Assembly (NCBI GenBank): GCA_018269055.1
Contig: JAFDVI010000007.1
Coordinates: 186,001 to 250,000 of the forward strand
Reading direction: 5' to 3'
Origin: Acidobacteriota bacterium
Lineage (GTDB): Bacteria > Acidobacteriota > Blastocatellia > RBC074
DNA length: 64,000 nucleotides
Below, in pieces: positions 45,617 to 57,053 of this stretch. Every line of letters starts with the position of its first letter. Positions within the stretch are counted from its first letter, which is position 1. The notes under the pieces are model-generated. The model did not search any database and was not told the origin of the DNA. It saw nothing but the letters and a program-made list of their open reading frames with translations. The translations under genes and the position numbers were made by a program.

Positions 45617-46730
45617 CAGGGCTGTTCGCCGTTTGCGTTTGCCACAGCGGATCAATGGATTGGCGAACGAATTCCCGCAACGCCAAATACTTCTCTTTGA
45701 AAATTGCGCGTTGATCAGCCGTCAGCGGTTTCGTTCCCGGCGCAACCTGGCTGGAAGCAATCGCGCTGTCAATTTCCATCGCCAGCTTCACGCAGGCAAT
45801 CGTCTTTTTCACACGTTGGCCGTTTTCCTCAAACGCGCAGATGCTTTCAAACCTTCGGCAAATGTCCTGATAAACGTTCGTCAATTCTGCATCGCCTGCC
45901 CAACATGCGCGCCAAGCTTTTTGCCATTCGCGCGGCATGCAGTTTCCGGGGCCGGCAACGACTCCGATGGGCGGCGTATCATTGAGCAAATAATCGCGCC
46001 AACCTTCGCGAAACCGATCCAGCAACGTATGGCTTGGACGATACAGCTCAAAAATCAGCATCGCGTTGCCGATGTAAATGCCGAACTCGCCCGGCAGTTT
46101 GTAATGCAACGCGGCGCGCGTGTAATTGCCCAGCACTCGCCGCGAAGCCGAAACCTTTAACCCGCGAACCCACGGCAAACGACTCAAATGTTTGACGATC
46201 CGGGTGCGGATGTGCGGCGATTGTCCCGCGGCAGCAATGTCCGCGTTGTCGTATAAGAACACAGGCAGATCGCTGTGTTGCGATTCCAGCAAATCGGTCA
46301 GGTCGCGTTGAAAGAAGCGAACGATTTCCGATTCCGGCAAATCTTCAATCGCCAGCGGCGCGATTACCGCGGCATCCGCGCCAAGCTGAATCGCAACGTC
46401 CAGATTTTCCAAAATCTCCGCGCGGGTTTTGCCGTTGACGCCAAGCCAGGATTCAACTTGTGAGTTGGGAGTTGGGAGTTGGGAATTGGCAAGTTCAGCA
46501 TTAATGCTGCGAACTTCGTCAACCTGGATTTCCATGACGCGCAAGCGTTCGGGGTTGGTCAGGCGATTCCATTCGCCAGTGGTGCCAACGCCGAAAATTA
46601 CGTCGGCTCCGCGTCCGTTTTGTACCAGATGCCGAAACGCGCGGCGTTGTTCCTTTTCAATAACGCGCCCGGCTTCGTCAACAACAGTGATGGCGGGGAC
46701 GTTCAATCCTTTTCTGGGTGTGTAGCTCAT
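45600..46730 (-). CDS. Dihydrodipicolinate synthase-family lyase
   Basis: A 376-residue class I aldolase-type protein. [12 protein letters not shown] (47-58) matches the GTTGE substrate loop, [10 protein letters not shown] holds the catalytic Tyr, and [10 protein letters not shown] the Schiff-base Lys. It is about 80 residues longer than DapA, mostly at the C-terminus, so it is probably not the lysine-pathway enzyme itself. Residues about 79-93 ([15 protein letters not shown]) are encoded by tandem copies of a gttgggag word and look like an in-frame repeat insertion before the LGVNG strand. Start and rsmB stop overlap by four bases, so it is the last gene of the fmt-rsmB transcript. Confidence 0.8.
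   Translation of the reverse strand: MSYTPRKGLNVPAITVVDEAGRVIEKEQRRAFRHLVQNGRGADVIFGVGTTGEWNRLTNPERLRVMEIQVDEVRSINAELANSQLPTPNSQVESWLGVNGKTRAEILENLDVAIQLGADAAVIAPLAIEDLPESEIVRFFQRDLTDLLESQHSDLPVFLYDNADIAAAGQSPHIRTRIVKHLSRLPWVRGLKVSASRRVLGNYTRAALHYKLPGEFGIYIGNAMLIFELYRPSHTLLDRFREGWRDYLLNDTPPIGVVAGPGNCMPREWQKAWRACWAGDAELTNVYQDICRRFESICAFEENGQRVKKTIACVKLAMEIDSAIASSQVAPGTKPLTADQRAIFKEKYLALREFVRQSIDPLWQTQTANSPVSCER
46459..46489. repeat. Tandem 'agttggg' words inside the DHDPS-like gene
   Basis: Four near-identical words (gagttggg, agttggg, agttggg, aattgg) lie within the reading frame. They encode [10 protein letters not shown] on the minus strand. Confidence 0.9.
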
Positions 46731-48124
46731 GATTGATCTTCAGAGGGTCTTCTTTTCCACAGCACGCAGAAAAAGAAGCTTTCCGAATGGTGGCGATGTG
46801 TGAAGGTGCGCGCGCCGAAGGTGGAAGTCAGCAGCGGCGCAGGGTCAATTCCAAGTTCGATCAATTGTTCGCGCGTGAAATCGCGGTATTCGGGATTTTG
46901 GCGGCGAAACCACGCGACGACTTCTTCGCCTTCTTCCGATTCGGTAGAACACACCGAGTAAAGCAATGTACCGCCCGGTTTCAATTGCTTCGCGGCATTG
47001 GCCAATAAACGCTTCTGCAACTCGGCCAATTCGGCGATTTTGGCTTCGTTCATGCGCCATTTGATTTCCGGGTTACGTTGCAGGGTTCCGAGTCCGGAAC
47101 AGGGCGCATCCAGCAGCACCAGATCGAACGATTCCGGCGTGAAAGGCAGATCGCGCGCCGCATCCAACCGAATCGGATTGATGGTTTCGACGCCAAGCCG
47201 CGCGCTCAGTTCCTTGATCGTTCGCAATCGATGCTGGTGCAAATCGGCGGCGACGACCAGCGAATCCGCCGACAATTCCGAAGCAATCAGGTTCGCTTTG
47301 CTGCCCGGCGCAGCACACAGGTCAAGAATTTTTGCCGGTTGATTTTCGCCGATTTGCTTTACGGCCAACCGACCGATCAATTGCGAAGCTTCGTCTTGCA
47401 AATAGACCCAGCCCTGCTGCACCGGCTCGGATTTTGCCGACAGGCTTCCGTCTTCGATGACCCAAGCTTCAGGCGTCAAATTGGAAGGGCAGATTTTGAT
47501 TTTGCGCCATTCAAATTCCGCTTTCATTTCTTCGATTGGTTTTCGTTTGGGTATGAACCGGAAGGAAACCGTTGGGACTTGATTGTTCGCCAAAGCCAGT
47601 TCTCGCGCCTCGTTTTCTCCGAATCTGGCGATCCAGCGTTTGACCAGCCAAACAGGATGCGAGGTTTCGACACTGATTCGATGCACGGGGCTTTTGCTGC
47701 TGGGCAAAATGTTGAATTCCAATTCGCGTTGGGCGCTGCGCAACACGCCATTGACCAAGCCAGCGACTCGGATTTTGCCGTATTCCTTGACCAGATTGAC
47801 CGATTCATTGATCGCCGCGAATGCCGGAATGCGATCCAGATATAACAATTGATACAGCCCCAGTCGCATGGCGATGACGGCTTCCAAATCAAGTTTGTCA
47901 ATTTCGCGTCGCGTGTGGCGTTCGATCAAAAAATCCAAGCGGCCCTGCCAACGCAACACGCCCAGCGTCAATTCCTGCAACAGCGCGCGGTCTTCGCGCG
48001 AAAGTTTGTCATAGCGAGAAGTCGTCAACAGATTGCTGGCAAAAGCATTTTGCGTGGCGACGCGTTCCAGCACTTCAAAGGCTGCGACGCGAGCCGGAGA
48101 GAGCAGCGGAAGTTTGGGGTTCAT
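46727..48124 (-). CDS. rsmB: 16S rRNA m5C967 methyltransferase RsmB
   Basis: A 465-residue protein with an N-terminal NusB-like RNA-binding domain (about 10-140: [36 protein letters not shown]) and a Rossmann methyltransferase domain. SAM-binding [14 protein letters not shown] and the catalytic-site [18 protein letters not shown] are clear. The second catalytic Cys occurs in [17 protein letters not shown]. It methylates C967 of 16S rRNA. Its start overlaps the fmt stop by four bases and its stop overlaps the next gene start, a tightly coupled transcript. Confidence 0.93.
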   Translation of the reverse strand: MNPKLPLLSPARVAAFEVLERVATQNAFASNLLTTSRYDKLSREDRALLQELTLGVLRWQGRLDFLIERHTRREIDKLDLEAVIAMRLGLYQLLYLDRIPAFAAINESVNLVKEYGKIRVAGLVNGVLRSAQRELEFNILPSSKSPVHRISVETSHPVWLVKRWIARFGENEARELALANNQVPTVSFRFIPKRKPIEEMKAEFEWRKIKICPSNLTPEAWVIEDGSLSAKSEPVQQGWVYLQDEASQLIGRLAVKQIGENQPAKILDLCAAPGSKANLIASELSADSLVVAADLHQHRLRTIKELSARLGVETINPIRLDAARDLPFTPESFDLVLLDAPCSGLGTLQRNPEIKWRMNEAKIAELAELQKRLLANAAKQLKPGGTLLYSVCSTESEEGEEVVAWFRRQNPEYRDFTREQLIELGIDPAPLLTSTFGARTFTHRHHSESFFFCVLWKRRPSEDQS

Positions 48125-49089
48125 GCTTGCGCAACCTCCACTGACTTGAACGTGGTTCCGATCGCGAGTTTTGCACCGTTCAGAAAATCGCGCACCGGCA
48201 TTACACGTTTGCCCGCCGGTTGAACTTCCATCACTCGCAAAATCGTGTTGCCACCACAGACGATTGAGAAGCTGTCTTTCTGCACTTCGCAGACCGTGCC
48301 AAAATGAAGATTGCGAGCATCTTCACTGGCTGCCGCTGCGGCAATTCCAATCAGCTCCAGTCGCTGATCGTCCAAAAAAGTATAACAGCCGGGAAACGGC
48401 GTAAATCCCCGTTGCCGGTTGTAAATTTCCGTTGCCGTCAACACCCAATTCACCTGCCCGTCTTCGCGCTTCAGGATTGGCGCATAAGTCGCGTCCGCAT
48501 CATTTTGAGGGATTGGGGTGAGTTCTCCGCGTTCCAGTTTCGCCAGTGTTTCAACCAGTAACCCTGCGCCAAGCTCCGCCAACCGTGGTGTTAATTCCGC
48601 CGATGTTTCGCGTTCGCCGATTGCCGCTTTTCCCTGCAACAACATTGCGCCGGTGTCCATCCCAGCATCCATTTGCATGATCGTCACGCCGGTTTCGGTT
48701 TCGCCGCAGGCAATCGCCCAGTTGATGGGCGCGGCTCCGCGATATTTAGGCAACAGCGACGAATGCACGTTGATGCATCCCAATCGAGGAGCCGCCAGCA
48801 TCCATTCCGGCAAAATTCTTCCATAAGCGGCCACAATTCCAGCGTCGGTTGTTTGAAATAACGGTTCGATCTCGGCGCGCGCTTCGGCGGTTTTGATTTT
48901 GGTGGGTTGATATACGGGAATGCCGCGTTCGACGGCCAGAACTTTTACCGGAGGCGGCGTGACAATTTGTTTGCGCCCTACAGGACGATCCGGTTGCGTG
49001 AAGACAGCGAAAACTTCATGCCCGGCTTCCAGCAATTTTTTCAGCGAGGGAACGGCAAATTCCGGCGTTCCCATAAAAATCAGTTTCAT
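48121..49089 (-). CDS. fmt: Methionyl-tRNA formyltransferase
   Basis: A 322-residue enzyme that formylates initiator Met-tRNA using 10-formyl-THF. It opens [41 protein letters not shown] carries the Asn/His catalytic pair and the SLLP(K/R)YRG signature, and [17 protein letters not shown] follows. The C-terminal domain starts near [11 protein letters not shown]. Upstream is a terminator of the hypothetical gene at 49256; downstream it is coupled to rsmB. def, often adjacent, is 1.5 kb away. Confidence 0.95.
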   Translation of the reverse strand: MKLIFMGTPEFAVPSLKKLLEAGHEVFAVFTQPDRPVGRKQIVTPPPVKVLAVERGIPVYQPTKIKTAEARAEIEPLFQTTDAGIVAAYGRILPEWMLAAPRLGCINVHSSLLPKYRGAAPINWAIACGETETGVTIMQMDAGMDTGAMLLQGKAAIGERETSAELTPRLAELGAGLLVETLAKLERGELTPIPQNDADATYAPILKREDGQVNWVLTATEIYNRQRGFTPFPGCYTFLDDQRLELIGIAAAAASEDARNLHFGTVCEVQKDSFSIVCGGNTILRVMEVQPAGKRVMPVRDFLNGAKLAIGTTFKSVEVAQA

Positions 49090-49176
49090 AAGTACGATAA
49101 TAGTTTAGGAATTTTGTCTCGGCTGCGGCAGTCTAGGAGTCTGTGGCGAATCAAGTCAAACTGGCTGAGTTCAACG

Positions 49177-49213
49177 AAAAAAAGCCTCAAGGCAGATTGC
49201 TGTGCCTTGAGGC
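49177..49213 (-). terminator. Intrinsic terminator after the Cys-rich gene
   Basis: An 11-bp perfect stem (gcctcaaggca and its complement) with an 8-base loop is followed on the minus strand by seven T residues. It lies 40 bases after the stop of the gene at 49256-49948. Confidence 0.85.
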
Positions 49214-49255
49214 GTCAAGTTTGAGGATGGTAGTGGTGTTGCCCCGTAAAAAAAA

Positions 49256-49948
49256 TTATTCGTCCGCTGATTTGAAGCTGATCTGCGGAATCAGCGGCAA
49301 GCCTTTGACCAGACGCAGCGACGGATCTTTCAATACGTCCGCCGCTTCCGTGTTCAGTTCAGATTCGCGCAATTCCTTGTACTTACCGTTCGGATAAAGC
49401 AGCAAAAAGACCGGACCGGTAATTTGAGCAGCCGGTTTTGGCTTGGCGACAGCCGGTTTCGGTTTGGCAGCCTTGGACGCAGCCGCCTTGCCGGAGCTTG
49501 GAGCAGCAGTTTCACTGACCGCCAATGTTTCTGTCATCTCTGTCCTGGGGGTGTCGAAATTTGATTCAGTCATCGCTTCTTTGACCTCTCCGAAGTTGTT
49601 AATGATGATGTTGTTGGGAATTGGCTCGCCTTGATCGCTGAACTCCGCTTCGCCGCGAGCCGTTGAAAAGTCGGCGGATTTTAAGTGAGCTATCGAAGAT
49701 TTGGAAACGATTGCTGCCTGTTTGTTTGTCACTTTCTTTTTTGAATGAGAAGTCAAAACCATCGTTTGAGGATCAAACGCGCGCCCGGATTTTTTTGCCG
49801 CTTCCTTCAGCCTTGCGGCGATCGCATCCGTGCCAGGTTCTGCAGCCAGCGCGTTGTGCCAATCTTTGCAATCACGCCGGAATTTGCAAGCCCAGTAACA
49901 AACCTCTACGGCTTTCTGACAACTGAATCTATTGCAGGCGATCTGCAT
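49256..49948 (-). CDS. Cys-rich N-terminal hypothetical protein
   Basis: 230 residues, unrecognised. The first 30 hold five cysteines (MQIACNRFSCQKAVEVCYWAC...C), suggesting a metal-binding knot, with no signal peptide before them. The middle is helical and then low-complexity (Lys/Ala/Pro repeat, about 155-178). The C-terminal ~50 residues form a compact unit (GPVFLLLYPNGKYKELRESELN in part; LVKGLPLIPQISF). It follows ssb by 21 bases on the same strand and ends at a strong terminator, so it is co-transcribed with ssb. Confidence 0.6.
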   Translation of the reverse strand: MQIACNRFSCQKAVEVCYWACKFRRDCKDWHNALAAEPGTDAIAARLKEAAKKSGRAFDPQTMVLTSHSKKKVTNKQAAIVSKSSIAHLKSADFSTARGEAEFSDQGEPIPNNIIINNFGEVKEAMTESNFDTPRTEMTETLAVSETAAPSSGKAAASKAAKPKPAVAKPKPAAQITGPVFLLLYPNGKYKELRESELNTEAADVLKDPSLRLVKGLPLIPQISFKSADE

Positions 49949-49969
49949 AATGACACCTCGCGATTCGGA

Positions 49970-50458
49970 CTAAAATGGAATTTCATCTTCTTCGATGCTG
50001 ACCATCGGACGACTGGAAGCTTTTTTGGATTTTGCGACTTTCGCTGCCGCCGTTGCTGCCGGCTTCGATTCCTGCTCTTCGACTTCGACGCGATTTTCAA
50101 CGCTGCTGATTTGCGGCGGCGCAAATTCATTACGCGTGCCCAGAAATTGAATATCTGTCGCCGTTACTTCGGGACTGATGCGCTGATTGCCATCGCGATC
50201 AGCGTATTCTTCCAACCGCAACCGGCCTTCGACATAAACCTGACGACCTTTGCCTAGATATTCGTTGGCCAGTTCAGCCTGACGTCCCCAAACTGTTACG
50301 CGAAACCAGGTAGTCTGCTCTTCGGTTTCTCCATTTGCAGCACGTCGGCGCTCGCTGGTTGCCACAGACATTTTGCAAACCGCCGTTCCCTGTGGCGTGT
50401 AGCGCAATTCAGGATCGCGCCCCAAATAACCAACAATCGTAATCTTGTTGAACGACAT
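49970..50458 (-). CDS. ssb: Single-stranded DNA-binding protein
   Basis: A 162-residue SSB: an OB-fold (SFNKITIVGYLGRDPELRYTPQG in part; TTWFRVTVWGRQAELANEYL; VYVEGRLRLEEYADRDGN), a variable Ala/Lys-rich linker, and the acidic tip EEDEIPF that recruits partner proteins. It coats single-stranded DNA in replication and repair. GGAGGG precedes the ATG. A good sigma-70 promoter sits upstream, after the terminator of def. It is co-transcribed with the Cys-rich gene. Confidence 0.96.
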   Translation of the reverse strand: MSFNKITIVGYLGRDPELRYTPQGTAVCKMSVATSERRRAANGETEEQTTWFRVTVWGRQAELANEYLGKGRQVYVEGRLRLEEYADRDGNQRISPEVTATDIQFLGTRNEFAPPQISSVENRVEVEEQESKPAATAAAKVAKSKKASSRPMVSIEEDEIPF

Positions 50459-50514
50459 AACTACAACCCTCCATTTGTTCTCTTCAACTTCAGACAGTAT
50501 CCGAAACTGGCGGC

Positions 50515-50543
50515 AGTTTAATCAGTACCCCATCTTGTGTCAA
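50515..50543 (-). promoter_or_regulatory. Sigma-70-type promoter for ssb
   Basis: On the minus strand a perfect TTGACA (50543-50538) and TAAACT (50520-50515) are 17 bases apart. They lie about 55 bases before the ssb ATG. Confidence 0.65.
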
Positions 50544-50571
50544 GAGTGAAACAGCAAGCCCGCAAATGAAA

Positions 50572-50622
50572 CACAAAAACGAAGGGCACGGAAAGTGACT
50601 TATTGTCATTCCGTGCCCTTCG
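50572..50622 (-). terminator. Intrinsic terminator after def
   Basis: A 14-bp perfect stem (cgaagggcacggaa and its complement, 50580-50593 and 50609-50622) is followed on the minus strand by TTTTTGTGTTT. It lies 35 bases after the def stop. Confidence 0.85.
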
Positions 50623-50656
50623 TAACTTCTGGATTTTGTTGAGCTTGGCCGTCAGT

Positions 50657-51169
50657 TCATTCCCACTCGCCCAGTTTGATCTTCTTTTTAATTTTCCTGC
50701 CGACCAGTTCGCGTTTGAGCGGATTCAGGTATTCAATGAACACTTTGCCGTTGATGTGATCAGTTTCGTGCAACACGCAACGCGCCGCATATCCGGAAAC
50801 TTCAAACGTGAATTCTTTGCCGTTCAAATCAATGGCTTGAACCGTGACGATTTCGGGCCGCTCGACTTCCAGATAAATGCCCGGAAAACTCAAACAGCCT
50901 TCTTCGCCAACGACTTTTCCTTTGGTATCAACGATTTTCGGGTTGATGCAAACAATGCGTTCTTTCGCTTCCTTGCCTGCGCTGACATCCATGACAAAAA
51001 GCTGCTTCGACAGCGCAACCTGCGGCGCAGCCAGGCCGACGCCCTTGGCTTCGTGCATCGTGTCGAACATGTTTCCGATAAATTCGGACAACTCGCCGTC
51101 AATATTCGTTATGTCTTCCCCGGCTTTTTGCAGCACAGGATCACCATATTTCACAATCGGTAAAATCAT
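50657..51169 (-). CDS. def: Peptide deformylase
   Basis: A 170-residue metalloenzyme that removes the formyl group from nascent proteins. All three motifs are present: GVGLAAPQ (motif 1), EEGCLSFPG (motif 2, metal Cys) and HETDHINGK (motif 3, HExxH). The ATG at 51169 fits the family start [16 protein letters not shown] at 51181 would overlap the aroC stop. It is the second gene after aroC and ends at a strong terminator. Confidence 0.95.
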   Translation of the reverse strand: MILPIVKYGDPVLQKAGEDITNIDGELSEFIGNMFDTMHEAKGVGLAAPQVALSKQLFVMDVSAGKEAKERIVCINPKIVDTKGKVVGEEGCLSFPGIYLEVERPEIVTVQAIDLNGKEFTFEVSGYAARCVLHETDHINGKVFIEYLNPLKRELVGRKIKKKIKLGEWE

Positions 51170-51177
51170 CTTTGTTC

Positions 51178-52353
<1,176 letters not shown>

Positions 52354-52552
52354 ATTGCTCAATTGTTTTGTCTCGTCGTCATCGGCGTTTATTGAATACG
52401 AAGTATAAAAGCCGCTCCAGCAATGGGCAAATAAACGATTTTGATGACTCACTTTCGCGCTTTGTTTGAATCAAAAACTGCTTGCGGCCATAATCTCGCC
52501 TCACAATTCAATCACCGACTTCATTTTTCAGAAAAGGAATCCTTAAAGCGAG

Positions 52553-53755
52553 ATGCAGAATTCTCCGTTCGCGCACATCGAGCAAGCACCGCCCGATCCG
52601 ATCATCGGGCTGACCGAAGCATTCAACAACGACTCCAACCCGGCCAAAGTGAATCTCGGCGTAGGCGTATATCAAGATGCCTACGGCAAAGTTCCCGTGC
52701 TGAATGTCGTCAAGGAAGCGCAAAAGCGTTGGCAGGAACAGGAAGTCACGAAAACTTACTTTGGCATTGACGGCGTTCCGGCGTACATCAAAGAAGTTCC
52801 CAAGCTGCTGTTCGGCGCGGATTCGCAAGCCATTGCCGAAGGTCGCGTTGTCACCGTGCAAGGCGTCGGCGGAACCGGCAGTTTGAAAATTGGCGCGGAT
52901 TTCCTGCGTCGTTTTTTGCCCGAATCTCAACTGTGGATCAGCCGTCCGAGCTGGGAAAATCACCAAATGTTGTTTGAAGCCGCAGGTTTCAAGGTCAACA
53001 GCTATCCCTATTACGACCCGGAAACGCACGGCTTGGATTTCAACGGCATGCTGGAAACGCTGAAAGGCTTGCCCGCCAAAAGCATCGTTGTATTGCACGC
53101 GTGCTGCCACAACCCGACAGGCGTAGATTTGAGCCAGGATCAATGGCGGTTGGTTGTGGATGTCGTCAAACAAGCTGACCTGGTTCCCTTTCTGGATTTC
53201 GCCTATCAAGGTTTTGGCGAAAGCTTGGAATCGGACGCCTTCGCCGTGCGGGCGTTTGCCGAAGCAGGCATCCAGTGTTTGATCGCCAGTTCGTTTTCCA
53301 AATCATTCGCGTTATACCGCGAACGCGTTGGCGCGATGACCTTCGTCACGGCCAGCGCCGAAGAATCCAAGCGCGTACTGAGCCAGGTCAAACGCGTTAT
53401 TCGCACCAATTATTCCAGCCCGCCTTCGCACGGCGCGCAGATTGTGGCGATGGTGTTGGCCGACGCCGAGCTTCGCAAACAATGGGAAACTGAGTTGACC
53501 GAAATGCGCGAACGCATCTGGCAAATGCGCGGCAAATTCGTGGACATGCTACGCGAAAAGGGCGTCGAACAGGATTTCAGCTTCATCAAAAACCAGCGCG
53601 GAATGTTTTCCTATTCCGGCCTTTCGCCCGAAGCGGTTAAAGCGTTGCGCGAAAAATTCAGTCTGTATATCGTCGGCAGCGGACGCATTTGCGTCGCCGC
53701 TATGAATGACAACAACATCGGCACCATCTGCGAAGCGATTGCAGACGTGCTGTAA
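52553..53755 (+). CDS. Aspartate/aromatic aminotransferase
   Basis: A 400-residue PLP-dependent class I aminotransferase of the AspC/TyrB type. The opening [28 protein letters not shown] is diagnostic (in part). [11 protein letters not shown] holds the conserved Asn/Pro, LDFAYQGFG the Asp/Tyr, and [15 protein letters not shown] the Schiff-base Lys. RGMFSYSGL and the closing GRICVAAMN carry the substrate-binding Arg. It transaminates aspartate and possibly aromatic amino acids; it lies back-to-back with aroC, which makes the aromatic precursor. Confidence 0.92.
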   Translation: MQNSPFAHIEQAPPDPIIGLTEAFNNDSNPAKVNLGVGVYQDAYGKVPVLNVVKEAQKRWQEQEVTKTYFGIDGVPAYIKEVPKLLFGADSQAIAEGRVVTVQGVGGTGSLKIGADFLRRFLPESQLWISRPSWENHQMLFEAAGFKVNSYPYYDPETHGLDFNGMLETLKGLPAKSIVVLHACCHNPTGVDLSQDQWRLVVDVVKQADLVPFLDFAYQGFGESLESDAFAVRAFAEAGIQCLIASSFSKSFALYRERVGAMTFVTASAEESKRVLSQVKRVIRTNYSSPPSHGAQIVAMVLADAELRKQWETELTEMRERIWQMRGKFVDMLREKGVEQDFSFIKNQRGMFSYSGLSPEAVKALREKFSLYIVGSGRICVAAMNDNNIGTICEAIADVL

Positions 53756-53772
53756 ACCTCACTTTGAGCATC

Positions 53773-55020
53773 ATGAACAATTCAAAAATCAATCGTCGAG
53801 ACTTCGTTTCCGCTTCCACGGCGTCTGTGTTGCTGACCGCAGCCAGCGCCAAACGCGTGCTGGGCGCAAATAATCGTTTGCGCGTTGGCATTATCGGCTG
53901 CGGCGGATTAGCGCAGGGCGCGCACATTCCTTCGCTGCTGAGCATGAAAGATTCAGACAACGTGGAAATCGTCGCCGTTTGCGACGTATACCAAAAACGG
54001 CTGGATCAGGCTGCGGCCAAAACCGGCGCGAAGCCGTTCAAGAATTATCACGAACTACTGGATCAAAAAGATATTGATTACGTCGCCATCGTCACGCCTG
54101 AACATTGGCACGCCAAGATGACGCTGGATGCCGCCGATGCGAGCAAACACATTTACTGCGAAAAACCCATGACTTGGTCAATTGACCAGGCAAAAGCAGT
54201 CGTCAAAAAGATTCAATCCACCAAACTTAAAATGCAGGTCGGCGTTCAGGGAATGTCTGATGATTCCTATGAAACGGCGCAGCGAATGATCAAGGAAGGC
54301 AAGATCGGGCGTCCGGTTCAAGCGCAGATTGATTATTCGCGCAACCACAAAGGTGATTTTTGGGTGGCCGATCCTTCTGAAATTGACCACGACGTAAAAC
54401 CTGGCGTGAATCTGGATTGGAATGCGTTTCTGGGGCCCGCGCCGAAGCGTCCATTCGACCTGGATCGCTTTCTACACTGGCGGCGGTATTGGGATTATTC
54501 CGGCGGCATCGCCACGGATTTGTTCGTCCATCGCATCACGCGCATCATCCGCGCGCTGGATTTGAAATTTCCCGAACGCGTGGTCGCCACCGGTGGCAAA
54601 TGGGAGTTCCGCAACAGCGCGGCGGAAATCCCGGACACGTTTGACATGATGCTGGATTACCCGGAAGGACTGACGGTGGTGGTGCTGTCTTCAATGGCGA
54701 ATGCCGAGCCGATTCCGCACGTCATTCGTGGCCACGAAGCGACACTGGAGTTCACGAGAACCGGTTTCGTCATTCGCCCCGAAGGTCGTATGAACAGAGC
54801 GGGCGACAAGGAAATCATCACGCACAAGAAAACCGGCGGCGAAGACATCACACTGCATCATCGTAATTTGCAAGGCGCGATCCGCAACGGCGACGCCATC
54901 AAGACCGACGTGATGACCGGTTATTACGGCGTCGTGGCGGTGCGAATGGCAATTGATGCGTTCCGCAAGAATCGGTACATGAAGTGGGATGCGCGGCGCG
55001 AGCGTCCATACGCGGCTTAA
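53773..55020 (+). CDS. Tat-exported Gfo/Idh/MocA oxidoreductase
   Basis: A 415-residue NAD(P)-dependent oxidoreductase. The N-terminus has a twin-arginine signal ([15 protein letters not shown]) ending near AANN, so it is probably exported with its cofactor. The Rossmann fold begins [16 protein letters not shown], followed by [19 protein letters not shown] and the family [12 protein letters not shown] (catalytic Lys). The C-terminal domain shows [23 protein letters not shown] in part. Such proteins in this phylum act on sugars or inositols; the substrate here is unknown. Its stop overlaps the methyltransferase gene by four bases. Confidence 0.87.
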   Translation: MNNSKINRRDFVSASTASVLLTAASAKRVLGANNRLRVGIIGCGGLAQGAHIPSLLSMKDSDNVEIVAVCDVYQKRLDQAAAKTGAKPFKNYHELLDQKDIDYVAIVTPEHWHAKMTLDAADASKHIYCEKPMTWSIDQAKAVVKKIQSTKLKMQVGVQGMSDDSYETAQRMIKEGKIGRPVQAQIDYSRNHKGDFWVADPSEIDHDVKPGVNLDWNAFLGPAPKRPFDLDRFLHWRRYWDYSGGIATDLFVHRITRIIRALDLKFPERVVATGGKWEFRNSAAEIPDTFDMMLDYPEGLTVVVLSSMANAEPIPHVIRGHEATLEFTRTGFVIRPEGRMNRAGDKEIITHKKTGGEDITLHHRNLQGAIRNGDAIKTDVMTGYYGVVAVRMAIDAFRKNRYMKWDARRERPYAA

Positions 55021-56402
55021 GGTTTGATTTCAACGACGACCGTTTCGGAAGCAACGCCGTCGAAAAGCAGTTCAAGCGTGGTTGCTCCAGTTTGAATTCC
55101 GGAAGGCAATTGCGCATCCACCTGGTAACTGGCAATGTCGGTGACAAAGCCAACAAAAGTCGGCGAGATCAGATGCTCGCCGACTTTTACATTTAGGTTC
55201 TCGCAATTCGCCGCCTCGCTCAGCCCTTCGACAAACAATCGCAGCAGCGACTTCGGCCCACTGGCGTGAATTTCCGCCTGGTAATCAAATCCGTTTCTGA
55301 CCGTGACGATTTTCGGAGCGACCGGTTTGGCTTCGACCAATTCGACTTCACGGGTCGTAGAAACTTCTTCGCCGTCAAAAACAACTTGCACGGCGGTTTT
55401 GCCGCTGGGGGTTCCAATGGGAATTCGAGCTTCGATGTATGTCAACTGATCGAACGACGGACCAAATCGTCGCAATAATGTTTTGTCAAAATGAGGGCGA
55501 GGCCTTCCCACGTAACGCGGCACAACCAATTCCTTGCCGACACGAACTTTCAAGTTATTCGCGTCAATCACTTCCCGCTCCAACTCTGAAACTGCCAGCG
55601 CTAACCAAGCCTCGTCGCCACCGATCGGAATGGTTATGATCTCCGCGTCGTCAGCGCGCGCATAAAACTCAATTTGACCAAATTTCTTCGTGTTTTCTTC
55701 GTGTGTCTTCGCGGGAAAAACCGGTTTTCGCATCATCGTCCAGCAAAACATCGTGTCGCCGCCATAAACGCTGATGAGCTGCGCGCCAAGCTCTTTTGCC
55801 AAATTGCGAGCTTCGGCTTCGGTAAAGGTCGCGCCGGCCCACGTGTTTTTCTCGGTTTCGGCGTAACTCTGCGCTTCGACGCCGTTGGTGTGAACGCGGA
55901 CGATGCCGCCGGGTTTGACGACACGGTACGCGTCGCGAATGTTGGATTCAATCACCGTTTTGCTCGGCACGTGCTGAAACACGTATGCCGAAAACGCGAT
56001 GTCAAAATAATCATTTGGCAAGGCCACGAAATCCACGCCGTTGGTTTCGTGAAGGTGAACGTTTTGCAAATCCCTGAGCCGCTCTTGCGCTTGCCGAATC
56101 ATTTCGCCAGACACGTCTGTCGCATGGACTTCACCAAAGATCGCGGCCAGGTGTTTGGTCATTCGTCCAATGCCGCAACCGATTTCCAAAAACTTCAACT
56201 TGCGCGGATCGCGCCCGTCGGTCATCAGCGCCAGTTCAGGCAAAATCAGCGTGTTGATTTCATCCAAGCCAGTCGCATCAAATTCATTTTCGGTTTGATC
56301 CAACCGGACGGTGTTGATGTACCACTTGGAATTTTCGCGCGCTCGCCCGTTCCAGTCGCGTTTCATAAGGTCGGCAAAATCGCTTGCGGTTTGACTACTC
56401 AT
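55017..56402 (-). CDS. Class I SAM methyltransferase with long C-terminal region
   Basis: 461 residues. The N-terminal ~210 form a class I methyltransferase ([51 protein letters not shown]). Residues about 231-240 ([11 protein letters not shown]) are encoded by a copy of the 'cacgaag' repeat, which has 26 bases identical with the insertion in cca. The remaining ~220 residues are beta-rich, with three related blocks ([50 protein letters not shown]), like repeated Ig-type units. I do not recognise this part. The substrate is unknown. Confidence 0.75.
   Translation of the reverse strand: MSSQTASDFADLMKRDWNGRARENSKWYINTVRLDQTENEFDATGLDEINTLILPELALMTDGRDPRKLKFLEIGCGIGRMTKHLAAIFGEVHATDVSGEMIRQAQERLRDLQNVHLHETNGVDFVALPNDYFDIAFSAYVFQHVPSKTVIESNIRDAYRVVKPGGIVRVHTNGVEAQSYAETEKNTWAGATFTEAEARNLAKELGAQLISVYGGDTMFCWTMMRKPVFPAKTHEENTKKFGQIEFYARADDAEIITIPIGGDEAWLALAVSELEREVIDANNLKVRVGKELVVPRYVGRPRPHFDKTLLRRFGPSFDQLTYIEARIPIGTPSGKTAVQVVFDGEEVSTTREVELVEAKPVAPKIVTVRNGFDYQAEIHASGPKSLLRLFVEGLSEAANCENLNVKVGEHLISPTFVGFVTDIASYQVDAQLPSGIQTGATTLELLFDGVASETVVVEIKP
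55684..55711. repeat. 'cttcgtg' repeat arm inside the methyltransferase gene
   Basis: Three cttcgtg-type words in a row. 26 bases are identical to 16936-16961 in cca. Only one arm of the palindromic element is present. Confidence 0.9.
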
Positions 56403-56449
56403 TCTCTTTTTTGAATCCTTACTCGCGTTCGATCTTTTCGGAGGTATCA

Positions 56450-56989
56450 ATGTTCAAACGGAAACTTATCTGCTGTGTGTTGGCAGTGTTGGCAATCGCT
56501 TCGGTGACGTTCAACGCCCAAGCGCAAAACAAATCTGGCAGCCCACGCAACACGGTGCAAAATTTCTTTTCCCTGCTGAAAGCTCAGAAATACGCAGAGC
56601 TTCACGATTTTCTGCCCTCGCAGCTTCAGAAACAAACGACGCGCGAACAACTGGCCGAAAGTCTGAAACGGTTGGATCAGTTTTTGACCATACAGCGAAT
56701 GGAAATTGGCCGCGTTCAGCAACGCGGAGACTACGCCGTTGTGGATACGACAATTTATGGAAACTTGAAGCGGGCAATGAACCTGAACGGCCAGGAAGTG
56801 AAGGAAGGAAGAGTTTCAGTGCAGCAATACCTGCTCAAAGAAGAGGGGCGTTGGCGAATCACCACCGCCGATAACCGCACACGGGATTTCTTTCTAAAGC
56901 GCAACCCTGAGTTCAAACAACAATTCCAACTGACCCAACCGCAATTCGCGTTGAAACAAAATGGCAACTGGACCCCTCTGGGAAAATGA
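56450..56989 (+). CDS. Exported small protein, NTF2/DUF4864-like
   Basis: A 179-residue secreted protein. GGAGG precedes the ATG; the signal peptide covers residues 1-25 (ending NAQA). The mature part, VQNFFSLLKAQKYAELHDFLP, and the strands RGDYAVVDTTIYG and WRITTADNRTRDFF resemble the cone-shaped NTF2-like fold, used for binding small ligands or for dimerisation. No catalytic set visible. It diverges from the methyltransferase gene. Confidence 0.6.
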   Translation: MFKRKLICCVLAVLAIASVTFNAQAQNKSGSPRNTVQNFFSLLKAQKYAELHDFLPSQLQKQTTREQLAESLKRLDQFLTIQRMEIGRVQQRGDYAVVDTTIYGNLKRAMNLNGQEVKEGRVSVQQYLLKEEGRWRITTADNRTRDFFLKRNPEFKQQFQLTQPQFALKQNGNWTPLGK

Positions 56990-57053
56990 TGAAGTCAGAA
57001 TGATGAGTGATGAATCGCGTCGCCTCATCATTCATCATTCCGCCTTCATCATT
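56986..57053. repeat. Palindromic 'atgatga/tcatcat' element
   Basis: atgatgaagtcagaatgatg words and tcatcattcatcattcc words flank a short centre. It shares words with 12532-12590. It lies between convergent genes. Confidence 0.7.
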
